NCBI GenBank assembly: GCA_963668365.1
Contig: OY764266.1
Location: forward strand, 3,906,001-3,970,000
DNA from: VXNE01 sp963668365
Lineage (GTDB): Bacteria; Pseudomonadota; Gammaproteobacteria; Pseudomonadales; Azotimanducaceae
DNA: 64,000 nucleotides
Direction of reading: 5' to 3'
The position numbers and the translations under genes were made by a program. Positions 42,203-51,470 of this stretch are shown one piece after another. The notes below the pieces were generated by a model that saw only the letters and a list, made by a program, of their open reading frames with translations, was not told the origin of the DNA and made no database searches. Positions within the stretch are counted from its first letter, which is position 1. Every line of letters begins with the position of its first letter.

Positions 42203-43962
42203 CGCGGTTCCTTCCGCCTGGCCCATTCCCTCACAAGCGCGCGGACCGCGTCGACGGTCTCCCCGCCGAGGGGTTCTCCGGCTACCGAGGGATCGAATGC
42301 CAAGGTTTCCAGGCGCTCGAGGGTAGGGTCGCCCAGTCCTCGTTCGTGACCGGTGAGGCGCGCCAGGACGCGAATGGCATTGAGTGCCTGCGGCGCCACC
42401 TCGCGCGCAGCTCCGCCGGAATTGAGGACACGTTCCACTTCCCGCCTCGCACGGCTGATTTCGCGCCGTCGGCCGCGCCGCGCCGCGGTGCGGGTCTGCC
42501 ACACCCGCAGTCCGCCAAGCGCGACAGGCAACAGGTACAACAACACCATCGGCAGGGGCCCGATGGTGGAACCCCAAGGCGGATTCAGCGTCCTGTTCGC
42601 CGCGCTCAGGGACATGTCAGCCCCAATGAGCACACGAGGGGTCCCGGCCCGCGGCGACTGCACGGGCACGTCGGCAATCGGCGCGGGGGCAGCGGAAGCC
42701 GTGACGTCACCGGCGTCCACCACATTGCCTCCAGCGACGGAAAGCGCGACCGGCCGGCTCGAGACCGTAACGTACTCGCCCCTCGTCGGATCGAAATAGG
42801 CGAACTCAATGGGAGGAATCTCGCGCACCTCCTTGCTCAGCACCCGCGCCGTGACCGTAAAGGTCTTGGTGTTGGTCTCGGCATCGACGTTGCCGACGGC
42901 GGCGGCGGAAGGGACCGAAAACAGGTCCCCGGGCAATCCGCCCTCCCCCTTCAGGGGCGGCAGACTCAGCCCTTCCAGTTCGCCGTCGCCTCGAATGCCG
43001 AGCGTCAGTTCGATGGGATCTCCCGCGCTGACCACGGTGCGGCTCGCCCGCACCTCGATGGAGAAACCGGAACCGACGGCATTGACGAAGCTTGGCGGCC
43101 GTCCGCTCTCCGGCAGCGGGCGCACCACGAGCTGCCGCCGCTCTCCCCACGCCTGGAACAGCGCGCCGCGCGAACGGCCGAAGGATGGAAAGTCGAAAAA
43201 GCTCCGATTCCCGGGAGACTCCAGGCGGGCCACGACGCGTACCGGGTCGAAGTCGAACGATTGCGCGCGCGTCACCGCGGCACGGAACGGAAAGCGAATG
43301 CGCGTATAGTCGGTGCCGTCCTCGCGCACGCGATCCTGCCGCATGGGCAGGTCGATGACGCGGGCTCCGATGCGGAACGACCGCATCCGCCCGCTATCGC
43401 CGGGGCTCTCGATGCGAACGGCATCCGATTCGAACAGCGGCACCACCAGCTCGAAGCTCTCGACATCCCGCGCCAGCAACCACTCGATGGCACCGTCGAA
43501 CGTCTCGCCGACCCACACGGGGCGCTCCGGCAAGTGCATGCGCACAACCATGTCGGTGGTCTGTTCGAGATCGCCCGCATCGAACGTGGCGGCCGTACTC
43601 GTAGCGGACTTCCCCCCCTGGGATAGCACGAGGGCCGGTACCGTGTAGCGGCCCGCAGATGGCGCCGTCACCTGCCAACGGTAGACGAACGTCACCTCCC
43701 GCCACTCCGAACGACGGCCGTTGACGATCTGGATCTGCTGCGAAACGCTGGGGGTCACGCCGATGTACGTCACGCGGCAGCCGTCGATCACGAGATCAGG
43801 AACCTCCGGCGCAGGCTCGTCGAAACCCCGTGCCGACAACACCAGGGTGAACGGCATCCCCGCGTAGATTTCGCCCGACTCCACGCTGACCTCGAGCGTC
43901 TGCCCTGCCGCGGAGACAGCGAGGACCGCGAACGCAACAGCGGCAACTCCGGTGAGCCTCAC
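42199..43962 (-). CDS. batD: BatD-family (oxygen tolerance) protein
   Basis: This 587-residue periplasmic protein has a signal peptide (MRLTGVAAVAFAVLAVSAAG), tandem immunoglobulin-like domains (LEVSVESGEIYAGMPFTLVL; FSIEVRASRTVVSAGDPIEL) and a C-terminal transmembrane helix (PLPMVLLYLLPVALGGLRVW) with a cytoplasmic tail. BatD proteins belong to Bat operons, linked to oxidative-stress tolerance in Bacteroides and to envelope chaperoning elsewhere; the exact role here is not known. It overlaps both neighbours by 4 bp. Confidence 0.9.
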   Translation of the reverse strand: MRLTGVAAVAFAVLAVSAAGQTLEVSVESGEIYAGMPFTLVLSARGFDEPAPEVPDLVIDGCRVTYIGVTPSVSQQIQIVNGRRSEWREVTFVYRWQVTAPSAGRYTVPALVLSQGGKSATSTAATFDAGDLEQTTDMVVRMHLPERPVWVGETFDGAIEWLLARDVESFELVVPLFESDAVRIESPGDSGRMRSFRIGARVIDLPMRQDRVREDGTDYTRIRFPFRAAVTRAQSFDFDPVRVVARLESPGNRSFFDFPSFGRSRGALFQAWGERRQLVVRPLPESGRPPSFVNAVGSGFSIEVRASRTVVSAGDPIELTLGIRGDGELEGLSLPPLKGEGGLPGDLFSVPSAAAVGNVDAETNTKTFTVTARVLSKEVREIPPIEFAYFDPTRGEYVTVSSRPVALSVAGGNVVDAGDVTASAAPAPIADVPVQSPRAGTPRVLIGADMSLSAANRTLNPPWGSTIGPLPMVLLYLLPVALGGLRVWQTRTAARRGRRREISRARREVERVLNSGGAAREVAPQALNAIRVLARLTGHERGLGDPTLERLETLAFDPSVAGEPLGGETVDAVRALVREWARRKEPR

Positions 43963-46262
43963 CAGTCCTTCTCCGCGGGCTCCGGCGGCGCGGAGTCTCG
44001 CTGCCGCCGACGCTGCCGTTCGGCCTCCCGGTCCCGCACGGCCTGCAGCCTCTGCAGCGCCTGGCGACGCGACATCTGTTCCGACGGCTCGGGCTCGGCA
44101 ACCGCTTCCTGTTGCTGCTGCCCCTCACCGGAGTCGCCGTCCTCTTGAGACGGCGGACGCAACAGCTGAATCGCGTTTTCGATATGCCCAATAGCGGCGA
44201 CCTGGTCGTCCAGCGCAGGCTCGAGGTGGGGTGACATCGCGTGGGCAGCCTCTGCCGCGGCGGACACGGTCGCGGCGGCGCCCCGCATTCGCGCGGACCC
44301 CGCACGCACCTCCCTGGTGGCGTCCGCCATGCTCTGCGCGGCTTCTTCGCTCCCCTCGCCCCGCGCGGCATCCGTCTGCGCCGCCAGCGCTTCCCCGAGC
44401 GCCTCTCCCGTACGGGCATGGGCCACCTGCCGCTCACCGATCAAGCCGAGGGGAGGCGCGGTGTCCGGCGCAACCTGTAGCGTCGCGGTCTGGTCGTGCG
44501 TATCCGTCTGTTCGGCCAACAACTCCTGCAGATGCTCGACAATACTAAAGAAAAGGCGCCTCAGTTCTTCCAGGCGTTCGAGCGCCAAGCCCGCCGGGAC
44601 ATCAGCCGCCCCGCCCGACGCTAGCGCCCTGGACGCGGACTTCAGGGCGTCCAGGGCCTGTCCGCGCAACGCTTCGGCGAGTGCATGGCGCTCCTCGGCG
44701 GCCTCACCGTCGCCTTCGGACGACGCCTGATCCCGCATCTGCAGCAGCATCGCTTCCATCCGTTGCAGGCGCTCGCGGTTGTCGTCCATCGCCGCGGCTG
44801 CGACACGCTCACGCAAGAGAGCTGGCACCTCCGCCGCGTCGACGCCCAAAAGCGCCACCGCGCGCGCCTGGTCCGCGTAGGCGATCTCTATCAGTTCCCG
44901 CAGCCCAGCGAAGCGCTCGATCGCCCGGGAAAGCGCGTCCACCGAGCGCGCGCCCTCCAGCGCGGCATCGGACACCGCTCCTCCGCTGTAGGCAGAGAGG
45001 GCCGCACGCATGGCATCGAGGGCTTCCCGCACAAAAGGCACAGCCTCCCCGATAGCCTGACGCGCGCGCTCGGCTTCGGCGTTTCCACCGGGCTCACCGG
45101 CCGGGTCGCCGCTGGGCTCGCCGGCTTCGGACGCCTGGTCAACAGCCGCTTCCAGGCGCCGCAACATTTCGCCCGTGCGCGCCGCCGCGTCCTCCTGCCG
45201 GTTGCTGAGGTGCCCGACCGTGAGCCACGGCGGCGGGCCCTCCTCTTCATCGTCAACCGAAACCGACGCCAGCGCGTCAGCATGCGCGACCACGGACGCC
45301 TCGTCGCGCACGATCGCCTTCAATACGGTGACCGGGTCCGACAACTGCTCCCGGGCGCGCTTGAGTTCCCCGAGGGCGGTGTCGGCCCGGCGATGCCCGC
45401 GCTCGCCCTCGAGACGGCGCAGACGCCTGCGCGTATCGCTCATCGACTGCCTGGCTCGCTGCAGGTAGCGGTCCATGCTGCCGAGCTGAAACGCCCGGGC
45501 GCGCTCCTCGGGGGAGAGCGTGACGTCGTCCTTTCCTTGAAGGTGCGCCCGTTCCTCCGCCGCCAGGTCGGCGACATCCGACGCTTCGGCCAGCAACGCG
45601 CGTTCGGAGGCCGCGAGTGACTCGAAGCGGTGTCGAAAGTCCGCGCCCTGCTCCGACTCCGCGTCCGCCAACAACTGCCGCAACTGGTCGCGCAGGCCGC
45701 GCTGATCGTCGATGATTCGGTCCAGACGGGCTTCCAGGCGGCCGTCCCGATTGATCTGGTCCGCCAACTGCTGGATGCGGCGCAGGACGATCTCGAGATT
45801 GACGCGCGCGTCGTCCTCGCCTTCCGGGGCCAATCGCGCCGCATCGCTGAACCACGCCGCGCTGGAACGCAGCGTCGCGATCGACTCCTCCGGCTCTTCT
45901 TCGACCGACGCGTCCGCCTGTCCGGCGAGCGCCATTCCCAGGTTGAACGCCGACCGGTAGCGCAGGACCGCGTCCCCGCGGGCGTCGTCCCGCGCGGCGA
46001 GAAAAGCTTCCGCGGCGCTGGCGAAGTCGCCCTGTTCCAGGCCTTCGAGGCCCGCGTTGTATTGTCCGCGCGCGCTGGGCGGATCCTCGGGCGCGGCTGG
46101 TTCCGGCGCCGCCTCGTCCGTTGCGGGCGACGGCGGCGCGCCCGCGCCGGGATCCTCGACCGGGGTCTCAGCAGGGTTCTCCGCGGGGTCCGACATCGCG
46201 ATGACAGCGAACACACCAACCACGACCAGGAGCCGGCGCAATGGGTTGAACAGCCTGCTCAC
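43959..46262 (-). CDS. Very long coiled-coil/TPR protein of the Bat operon (BatC position)
   Basis: This 767-residue protein starts at a GTG overlapping the VWA gene stop. A single N-terminal hydrophobic segment (LLVVVGVFAVIAM) and a Pro/Glu-rich linker lead to one TPR-like pair (ARGQYNAGLEGLEQGDFASA, YRSAFNLGMALAG). After this come about 600 residues of Arg/Glu/Ala-rich helix with coiled-coil character (RLEARLDRIIDDQRGLRDQL, RLRRLEGERGHRRADTALGE). BatC proteins are usually much shorter TPR proteins, so the coiled-coil extension is unusual. It presumably lies in the periplasm anchored to the membrane. Confidence 0.8.
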   Translation of the reverse strand: MSRLFNPLRRLLVVVGVFAVIAMSDPAENPAETPVEDPGAGAPPSPATDEAAPEPAAPEDPPSARGQYNAGLEGLEQGDFASAAEAFLAARDDARGDAVLRYRSAFNLGMALAGQADASVEEEPEESIATLRSSAAWFSDAARLAPEGEDDARVNLEIVLRRIQQLADQINRDGRLEARLDRIIDDQRGLRDQLRQLLADAESEQGADFRHRFESLAASERALLAEASDVADLAAEERAHLQGKDDVTLSPEERARAFQLGSMDRYLQRARQSMSDTRRRLRRLEGERGHRRADTALGELKRAREQLSDPVTVLKAIVRDEASVVAHADALASVSVDDEEEGPPPWLTVGHLSNRQEDAAARTGEMLRRLEAAVDQASEAGEPSGDPAGEPGGNAEAERARQAIGEAVPFVREALDAMRAALSAYSGGAVSDAALEGARSVDALSRAIERFAGLRELIEIAYADQARAVALLGVDAAEVPALLRERVAAAAMDDNRERLQRMEAMLLQMRDQASSEGDGEAAEERHALAEALRGQALDALKSASRALASGGAADVPAGLALERLEELRRLFFSIVEHLQELLAEQTDTHDQTATLQVAPDTAPPLGLIGERQVAHARTGEALGEALAAQTDAARGEGSEEAAQSMADATREVRAGSARMRGAAATVSAAAEAAHAMSPHLEPALDDQVAAIGHIENAIQLLRPPSQEDGDSGEGQQQQEAVAEPEPSEQMSRRQALQRLQAVRDREAERQRRRQRDSAPPEPAEKDW

Positions 46263-47302
46263 GGTCGCACCGTTCCCGTTGCCGCCGGCCTTCCGCGCCC
46301 GGCGCCCGTTGATCCGACCCACACGGCAGCCACGAGCGACAGCAGCGCGCCCAGCACGAACCACCGATAGTGTTCCGTCGGGTCTCGTCGCACGACGCGC
46401 GCGGAGGCGTCTGCGACCATCGGCCGGATGTGCGCCTCCACGATGGAGTCGAGATCGACCGCCGACGTTCCAGCCGGAACGTATGCGCCGTCGGCCATCA
46501 GGGCGATCTCGCGCAGGAGATCTCCATCCAGCCTCGAACGCACGACGTTGCCGTCGCTGTCCAGCAGCACGTTGCGGGCGCCCGTCTCCCGATCGGTGAC
46601 CACGATCTCGCTGCCGGTCTCGCTGCCGAAGCCAATGGCGACGATGCGAATGCCGGCGGCCGCGGCTTCCTCGACGGCTTCCAGCGGATAGGAGTCGTGA
46701 TCCTCGCCATCCGTGATCAGGAGCATGATGCGCGGCGCGCCGCGGTCGGGACCGTACACGGCGACCGCCTTGCGGACGGCGTCGCCGATCCGGGTCCCGC
46801 CGCGCGAGACGGACCCGACGTTGACATCGCGCAGCATCAGCCGGAAAAAACCGTAGTCCGACGTGAGCGGCGACCTGACCGCCGCGCGGCCGGCGAACAC
46901 CACCAGGCCGACGCGCTGGCCGTCCACGCGCTCGAGAAGCTCATTGATCTCCGCCTTCGCCCTCGCCAGGCGATTGGGCGCCGCGTCCTCTGCCAGCATG
47001 CTCTTCGATACGTCGAGAACGATCATGACGTCCGCCGTGATGTTGCGCGAGAGCACTTCGGTTCCGGTCTGCGATTGCGGCCGCATGAGCGCCACCACGC
47101 CCAGCGCCAAGGTCAAAGAAAACAGCGCCAGCTTGGCGATACGTCGCGCGCGCGTCTGGCGCCAGGCGAGGCGCGCCTGCATCGGCAACGACATGAACCG
47201 CGCCAAGGTTTCGCGGTTGCGCAGATCGAAGTACGCCGCCGCAATGACCGCCGCCAGGGCGGGCCATGCGAGGTGGACCCAGTGGGGCGCGGCGAAATCC
47301 AT
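46259..47302 (-). CDS. VWA-domain membrane protein (BatB-like)
   Basis: This 347-residue protein is anchored by N-terminal helices (WPALAAVIAAAYFDL; AKLALFSLTLALGVVALM) and a C-terminal helix (FVLGALLSLVAAVWVG), with a von Willebrand A domain between. The MIDAS metal site is visible as DVSKSM with downstream SRGGTRIGD and ITDGEDHD. The frame also allows a GTG at 47305 that overlaps the upstream VWA gene stop. It is the second of two consecutive VWA genes. Confidence 0.9.
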   Translation of the reverse strand: MDFAAPHWVHLAWPALAAVIAAAYFDLRNRETLARFMSLPMQARLAWRQTRARRIAKLALFSLTLALGVVALMRPQSQTGTEVLSRNITADVMIVLDVSKSMLAEDAAPNRLARAKAEINELLERVDGQRVGLVVFAGRAAVRSPLTSDYGFFRLMLRDVNVGSVSRGGTRIGDAVRKAVAVYGPDRGAPRIMLLITDGEDHDSYPLEAVEEAAAAGIRIVAIGFGSETGSEIVVTDRETGARNVLLDSDGNVVRSRLDGDLLREIALMADGAYVPAGTSAVDLDSIVEAHIRPMVADASARVVRRDPTEHYRWFVLGALLSLVAAVWVGSTGAGRGRPAATGTVRP

Positions 47303-48333
47303 CACGGCAACCTCGCGAACAGCGCGCCGCGGCCGAGCCAGCCAACCACCAGCAGGGCGAGGGCAAGGGCCAGCGGCAGCGCAAACAGTTCGTCGTACTG
47401 GCGGAACCGATCCTCGGTGATGCGCGTGCGCTCGAGGCGGTCGATTTCCGCGTATACGCGTTCCAGTCCCTCGGCGTCCTCGGCCCGGAAGAAGCGCCCG
47501 CCCGCGGCTTCGGCAATGCGCCGCAGCACCGCCTCGTCCACCTCGACACGCATGGAACGCAACACGGACCGGCCGAACCTGTCCTCCACGCGCACCGGGG
47601 CGAGGCCCGTGGTGCCCGCGCCGATCGTATAGACCTTGACGCCCAGCGACCGCGCCAGTTCCGCCGCGGCCGCCGGCGATTCAACCCCCGCATTGTTGAC
47701 GCCATCGGTCAATACCACGGCGATGCGCGACTGCGCCGTCGACTCGCGCAGACGCTCGACGGCGAGTGCCAGGGCGTCGCCAATGGCGGTACCGTCCTCG
47801 CCGCGGTCGCGCACGGTGTCGAGATCCCGCGCCACGGCGGTGAGATTGTTGTGATCCAGCGTCAGGGGCACCGCGGTATCGGCGAAGCCCGCGAAGGAGA
47901 CGAGGCCGATAGTGTCGTCGGGTCGTCCCGGCAAATCTCCATCGCCCAGCACGAAGGCTTCAAAAACGTCCTGGACCGCCTCGAGACGCGTGCGTTCCCT
48001 CGCTGGCGTGGACAGGTCCAGCGCCCGCATCGAACTGGAAACATCGACCACCATCATGATCGCGATTCCCTCGCGGTGGATCCGGCTGAAGCGCTCCCCG
48101 ATACGCGGACCCGCGAGCGCGACGACCAGCGCGATCAGCGAGAGGCACAACACGGCATCCGGCACCCACGCCAGCCGCCTGCGCCAGCCGCCGGCCTCGT
48201 CCGGAAGAATCTTGAGCGAAGAGAAAACCAGCCGGCCCGGCGCGCGACGCGCGAGCAGGAGCACAGGAACCGCCAGCAGCGCCAGCAGCAGCAACAGCGG
48301 CTCGCGAAACTCGATGGCGGTGATCGCATCCAT
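47302..48333 (-). CDS. VWA-domain membrane protein (BatA-like)
   Basis: This 343-residue protein begins MDAITAIEFREPLLLLLALL and has two N-terminal transmembrane helices, a VWA domain with intact MIDAS (DVSSSMRALD, DGTAIGDAL, LTDGVNNAG) and a C-terminal helix (LALALALLVVGWLG). BatA and BatB proteins usually interact through their VWA domains at the inner membrane. The ATG lies 2 bp after the stop of the upstream lipoprotein gene. Confidence 0.9.
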   Translation of the reverse strand: MDAITAIEFREPLLLLLALLAVPVLLLARRAPGRLVFSSLKILPDEAGGWRRRLAWVPDAVLCLSLIALVVALAGPRIGERFSRIHREGIAIMMVVDVSSSMRALDLSTPARERTRLEAVQDVFEAFVLGDGDLPGRPDDTIGLVSFAGFADTAVPLTLDHNNLTAVARDLDTVRDRGEDGTAIGDALALAVERLRESTAQSRIAVVLTDGVNNAGVESPAAAAELARSLGVKVYTIGAGTTGLAPVRVEDRFGRSVLRSMRVEVDEAVLRRIAEAAGGRFFRAEDAEGLERVYAEIDRLERTRITEDRFRQYDELFALPLALALALLVVGWLGRGALFARLP

Positions 48334-48335
48334 GC

Positions 48336-49382
48336 TCAATGCTCCGCCGCCGCCGCAGGTTGCCGACGCTCCCCAGAGACGTCTGTCCCACGCGAGGCGG
48401 CGTCGGCGAAATCTGCCTCGGCCTCGGTCAGGAAACGCCGCGCGACTTCGAGCGCATTGCGGGATTCGTCCTGTTCCGGGCTGTAGCGCGCGAACTTGAC
48501 CCGGTCGCAACCCTCGAGGAATGCGGACAGGAGGTTCCGGTGCGCCGCAGAGAACGCCACCAAGCGACGCGCTTCGAGCAGGAACTCCTCCGTGGTCAGT
48601 TCCGGCGCGCGAACGGCGTGGCGGTCCTCGATGTAGCGGCGCACGATGTCGGAGAGCTCGACGTACCATGCGTCCACCGTCTCCGTGACGGGCAGTCCCC
48701 GTTCCTCGAGCGCCGCGAGGCGTCGCAACGCGCGCTCGAAGGCCGTCGCCCTGGTGCGTTCTGCCGCGTGGCGGCGCCAGATCATGGCCCCCCACGCGAT
48801 ACCGGCGGCGGCCGACGCGCCCAGCGTCAACCACAGCCACCAGAGCGACCGCCAGTCCCCCCGCAGCTCCGCAAGCGGTCCGCGCGCCGGGCGCAGCGCG
48901 TCGACCACGGCCCCTTCGGGCAACACGGACTCGACCTCGAAGGCCAGCTCGTCCGTGATCAGTTCCCGCGGCGCGCCATCTCCGGCGCGCTCATCGACAT
49001 ATTCGATACGCAATCCGGGGATGCGCTGCCGGCCGCTCGCCGGGCCGCGCAGCGTATAGTCCTGTCGCGCAATCACGCCGCCATCCTCGCCCGGTGTCTC
49101 CCGGGGCGTGAAGTCGAGGATCGAAAACCGGCCCAGCGCTTCGCCGAAGTCGGGCATCTCGATCCGCACGCCGGGCTTGGCCTCGACCGTCAGCGTCAAC
49201 TTCAACGGATCGCCGAGTCTCGGCGCGGCCGGCGACAGGGCGACGGTCGCCGTAACCGGGCCTTCCCGGGTGACGTTCGACAGTTCCGGCGCCGCCTCCG
49301 GTTCGGCGGGGGCTTCCACGGTTGCCTCCGGCTGGCATGCGGTGAGCAGCACGGGCATCAACAGGACGGCTGCGCGCGGCAT
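48336..49382 (-). CDS. DUF4381-like membrane lipoprotein of the Bat operon
   Basis: This 348-residue protein has a lipobox (LLMPVLLTACQPE, cleaved before Cys16), a periplasmic immunoglobulin-like domain (PAAPRLGDPLKLTLTVEAKP), a transmembrane helix (WWLWLTLGASAAAGIAWGAM) and a cytoplasmic helical tail (ETVDAWYVELSDIVRRYIED). The tail matches the C-terminal part of DUF4381 proteins. Its start overlaps the DUF58 gene stop. A lipid anchor combined with a membrane-spanning helix is uncommon and may mean the Cys is not modified. Confidence 0.8.
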   Translation of the reverse strand: MPRAAVLLMPVLLTACQPEATVEAPAEPEAAPELSNVTREGPVTATVALSPAAPRLGDPLKLTLTVEAKPGVRIEMPDFGEALGRFSILDFTPRETPGEDGGVIARQDYTLRGPASGRQRIPGLRIEYVDERAGDGAPRELITDELAFEVESVLPEGAVVDALRPARGPLAELRGDWRSLWWLWLTLGASAAAGIAWGAMIWRRHAAERTRATAFERALRRLAALEERGLPVTETVDAWYVELSDIVRRYIEDRHAVRAPELTTEEFLLEARRLVAFSAAHRNLLSAFLEGCDRVKFARYSPEQDESRNALEVARRFLTEAEADFADAASRGTDVSGERRQPAAAAEH

Positions 49383-50359
49383 CAGCGTCGAATCCTCTTC
49401 TCGCGCATGCGAAAGAAAGCCAGCAGCGGCTCGACGACGGAAGCCGCCGCATCGATGCTGACCACATCGACGCCCGACCCCCTCAAGGATCGATGCAGAG
49501 TTTCGTCGCGCTCACGGGCCTCGCGCTCGAGGGCGGCCCGAAACGCGGCAGAGCCCGTATCGACCAGGCGCCGCTCCCCCGTCTCCGCGTCTTCCAGCAT
49601 CACGAGTCCCGCGCCCCGAAACTCCGACTCGCGTCGATCGGTCACGCGCACCGCGACCACGTCGTGCTTGCGATTCGCGCCCCGCAGCGCATCCAGGTAG
49701 CCCTCGTCCAGGAAGTCAGATATGAGGAACAGCACCGCCCGCCGCGGCAGGACGCGCCGACAGAACTCCAGCGCATGGGCGATGTTGGTGGAACGGCGGC
49801 GCCCCACCCGCGCGCGCGCGCGCAGTTGCGCGAAACGCGTCGCCAGCGCTCGGGGCAGGCCGAACGCCCGCCCGCGAGGACGGACCGACGACGTCTCCCG
49901 GCCTCGCGCGAGGACTTCGCGCACAACCCGCAGGGCGTGCTTGTTGCCCTTGCGCGGAGGAATGAACTGGTCCACCTCGCCGTGAAACAGCAGCAGCCCG
50001 ACCTTGTCGTCGTTGTAGATGGCCGAAAACGCAAGCAGCGCAGAGAGTTCCACCGCCGCCTCGCGCTTCGAACGCCCGGCGGAGCCGAAATCGAGGGAGG
50101 GGCTCATGTCCACGACCAGGAGGACGGTGAGCTGGCGCTCTTCGACGTAGCGCTTCACGTAGGGCGCCCCGACGCGCGCAGTGACGTTCCAGTCGATGGT
50201 CCTGACATCGTCCCCCGGAACGTATGGCCGCACTTCGTCGAACTCGACGCCGCGGCCCTTGAAGACCGAGACATAGGCGCCCGCCAGGACGTCCGCGACC
50301 TGGCGTCCGGTTCGCAACTGGATCCGCCTGACCTGGCTAACGATCTCCGCCGGCAGCAT
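49382..50359 (-). CDS. DUF58-domain protein
   Basis: This 325-residue protein carries the DUF58 signature FDEVRPYVPGDDVRTIDWNV and the following TARVGAPYVKRYVEERQL. It also has a VWA-like segment (LTVLLVVDMSPSLDFGSAG) at about residues 77-100. It always accompanies MoxR ATPases and is thought to be their partner. It lies 50 bp downstream of moxR and overlaps the next gene by one base. Confidence 0.92.
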   Translation of the reverse strand: MLPAEIVSQVRRIQLRTGRQVADVLAGAYVSVFKGRGVEFDEVRPYVPGDDVRTIDWNVTARVGAPYVKRYVEERQLTVLLVVDMSPSLDFGSAGRSKREAAVELSALLAFSAIYNDDKVGLLLFHGEVDQFIPPRKGNKHALRVVREVLARGRETSSVRPRGRAFGLPRALATRFAQLRARARVGRRRSTNIAHALEFCRRVLPRRAVLFLISDFLDEGYLDALRGANRKHDVVAVRVTDRRESEFRGAGLVMLEDAETGERRLVDTGSAAFRAALEREARERDETLHRSLRGSGVDVVSIDAAASVVEPLLAFFRMREKRIRR

Positions 50360-50409
50360 ATCGAAACTCAGCCCCGGTGCCGCCTCAGACCCGTTCTGCC
50401 GTCAGGGCA

Positions 50410-51396
50410 TCAAGGCACTTCGACATTGGAGAGAATCACATCCACAAGGTCGTCCGCGCTGCGCCCCTCCGCTTCCGCCTCGTACGTCACGACGACCCTG
50501 TGGCGCAGGACATCCGGCGCAACGCTCTTGACGTCGTGGGGGCTGGTATAGCTCCGGCCGGCGAGGAGCGCGTTCGCCTTCGCCAGCCGGATCAGGTTCA
50601 GGGAACCGCGCACCGACGCCCCGTACTCGATCAGGCCCGCCAACTCGGACATGCCGGCGGCCGCCGGATCGCGGGTCGCGGCGACGACATCCACCGCGTA
50701 GCACTTCACCTTGTCGTCGACGAAAACCTGCTGCACCACTTCCCGCGCGGCGAGGATGTCCCCTCCCGACATGACGCGCGATGCCTTCGGCGCGTTGCCC
50801 GACCCCGCCATGCGGTCAATGATGCGCACCTCGTCGTCGCCGCTCGGATACCCGACCACCAGCTTCATCATGAAACGGTCGAGCTGCGCCTCCGGCAGCG
50901 GATAGGTGCCCTCCTGTTCTATGGGGTTCTGCGTCGCGAGGACCATGAAAGGCACCTGAAGGGCAAACGTATGCTCGCCCAGGGTCACCTGCCTCTCCTG
51001 CATGGCCTCGAGGAGCGCCGCCTGCACCTTGGCGGGGGCGCGGTTGATTTCGTCCGCGAGTATCAGGTTGCCGAATACCGGACCCTTCTTGACGGAATAC
51101 GTTCCATCCCTCGGATTGAATATCTGCGTGCCGGTGACATCACCCGGAAGCATGTCCGGCGTGAACTGGATACGGGAAAAGTCGCAATCGACCGCATCGG
51201 CGAGCGTAGCCACGGCGAGGGTCTTGGCAAGGCCGGGAACGCCTTCGAGCAGCGCATGGCCGTCCGCGAGCAGCGCCAGCAGCAGGCGCGTCACGAGCTG
51301 GTCCTGGCCGACGAGCACCTTGCCCACTTCGGCCCGAACGAGATCGAACCGCTCCCGGACCTCCGAAACATCACGCACGATATCGGCCGCCGCCAT
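50410..51396 (-). CDS. moxR: MoxR-family AAA+ ATPase
   Basis: This 328-residue AAA+ chaperone-like ATPase has Walker A in LLEGVPGLAKTLA, Walker B in LILADEINRAP, sensor 1 in MVLATQNPIEQEG and an Arg-finger region in LPEAQLDRFMMKL. MoxR proteins help mature metallo- or VWA-containing complexes. It is the first gene of the eight-gene operon that runs to 41318 and lies 74 bp downstream of lptG on the same strand. Confidence 0.94.
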   Translation of the reverse strand: MAAADIVRDVSEVRERFDLVRAEVGKVLVGQDQLVTRLLLALLADGHALLEGVPGLAKTLAVATLADAVDCDFSRIQFTPDMLPGDVTGTQIFNPRDGTYSVKKGPVFGNLILADEINRAPAKVQAALLEAMQERQVTLGEHTFALQVPFMVLATQNPIEQEGTYPLPEAQLDRFMMKLVVGYPSGDDEVRIIDRMAGSGNAPKASRVMSGGDILAAREVVQQVFVDDKVKCYAVDVVAATRDPAAAGMSELAGLIEYGASVRGSLNLIRLAKANALLAGRSYTSPHDVKSVAPDVLRHRVVVTYEAEAEGRSADDLVDVILSNVEVP

Positions 51397-51470
51397 CGCA
51401 CCTCCCTGTTATTTTCCAGATCAGCCGCTTGAAACTCAGCACATAGACCATGCGGACAGGCAAAGGTTCA

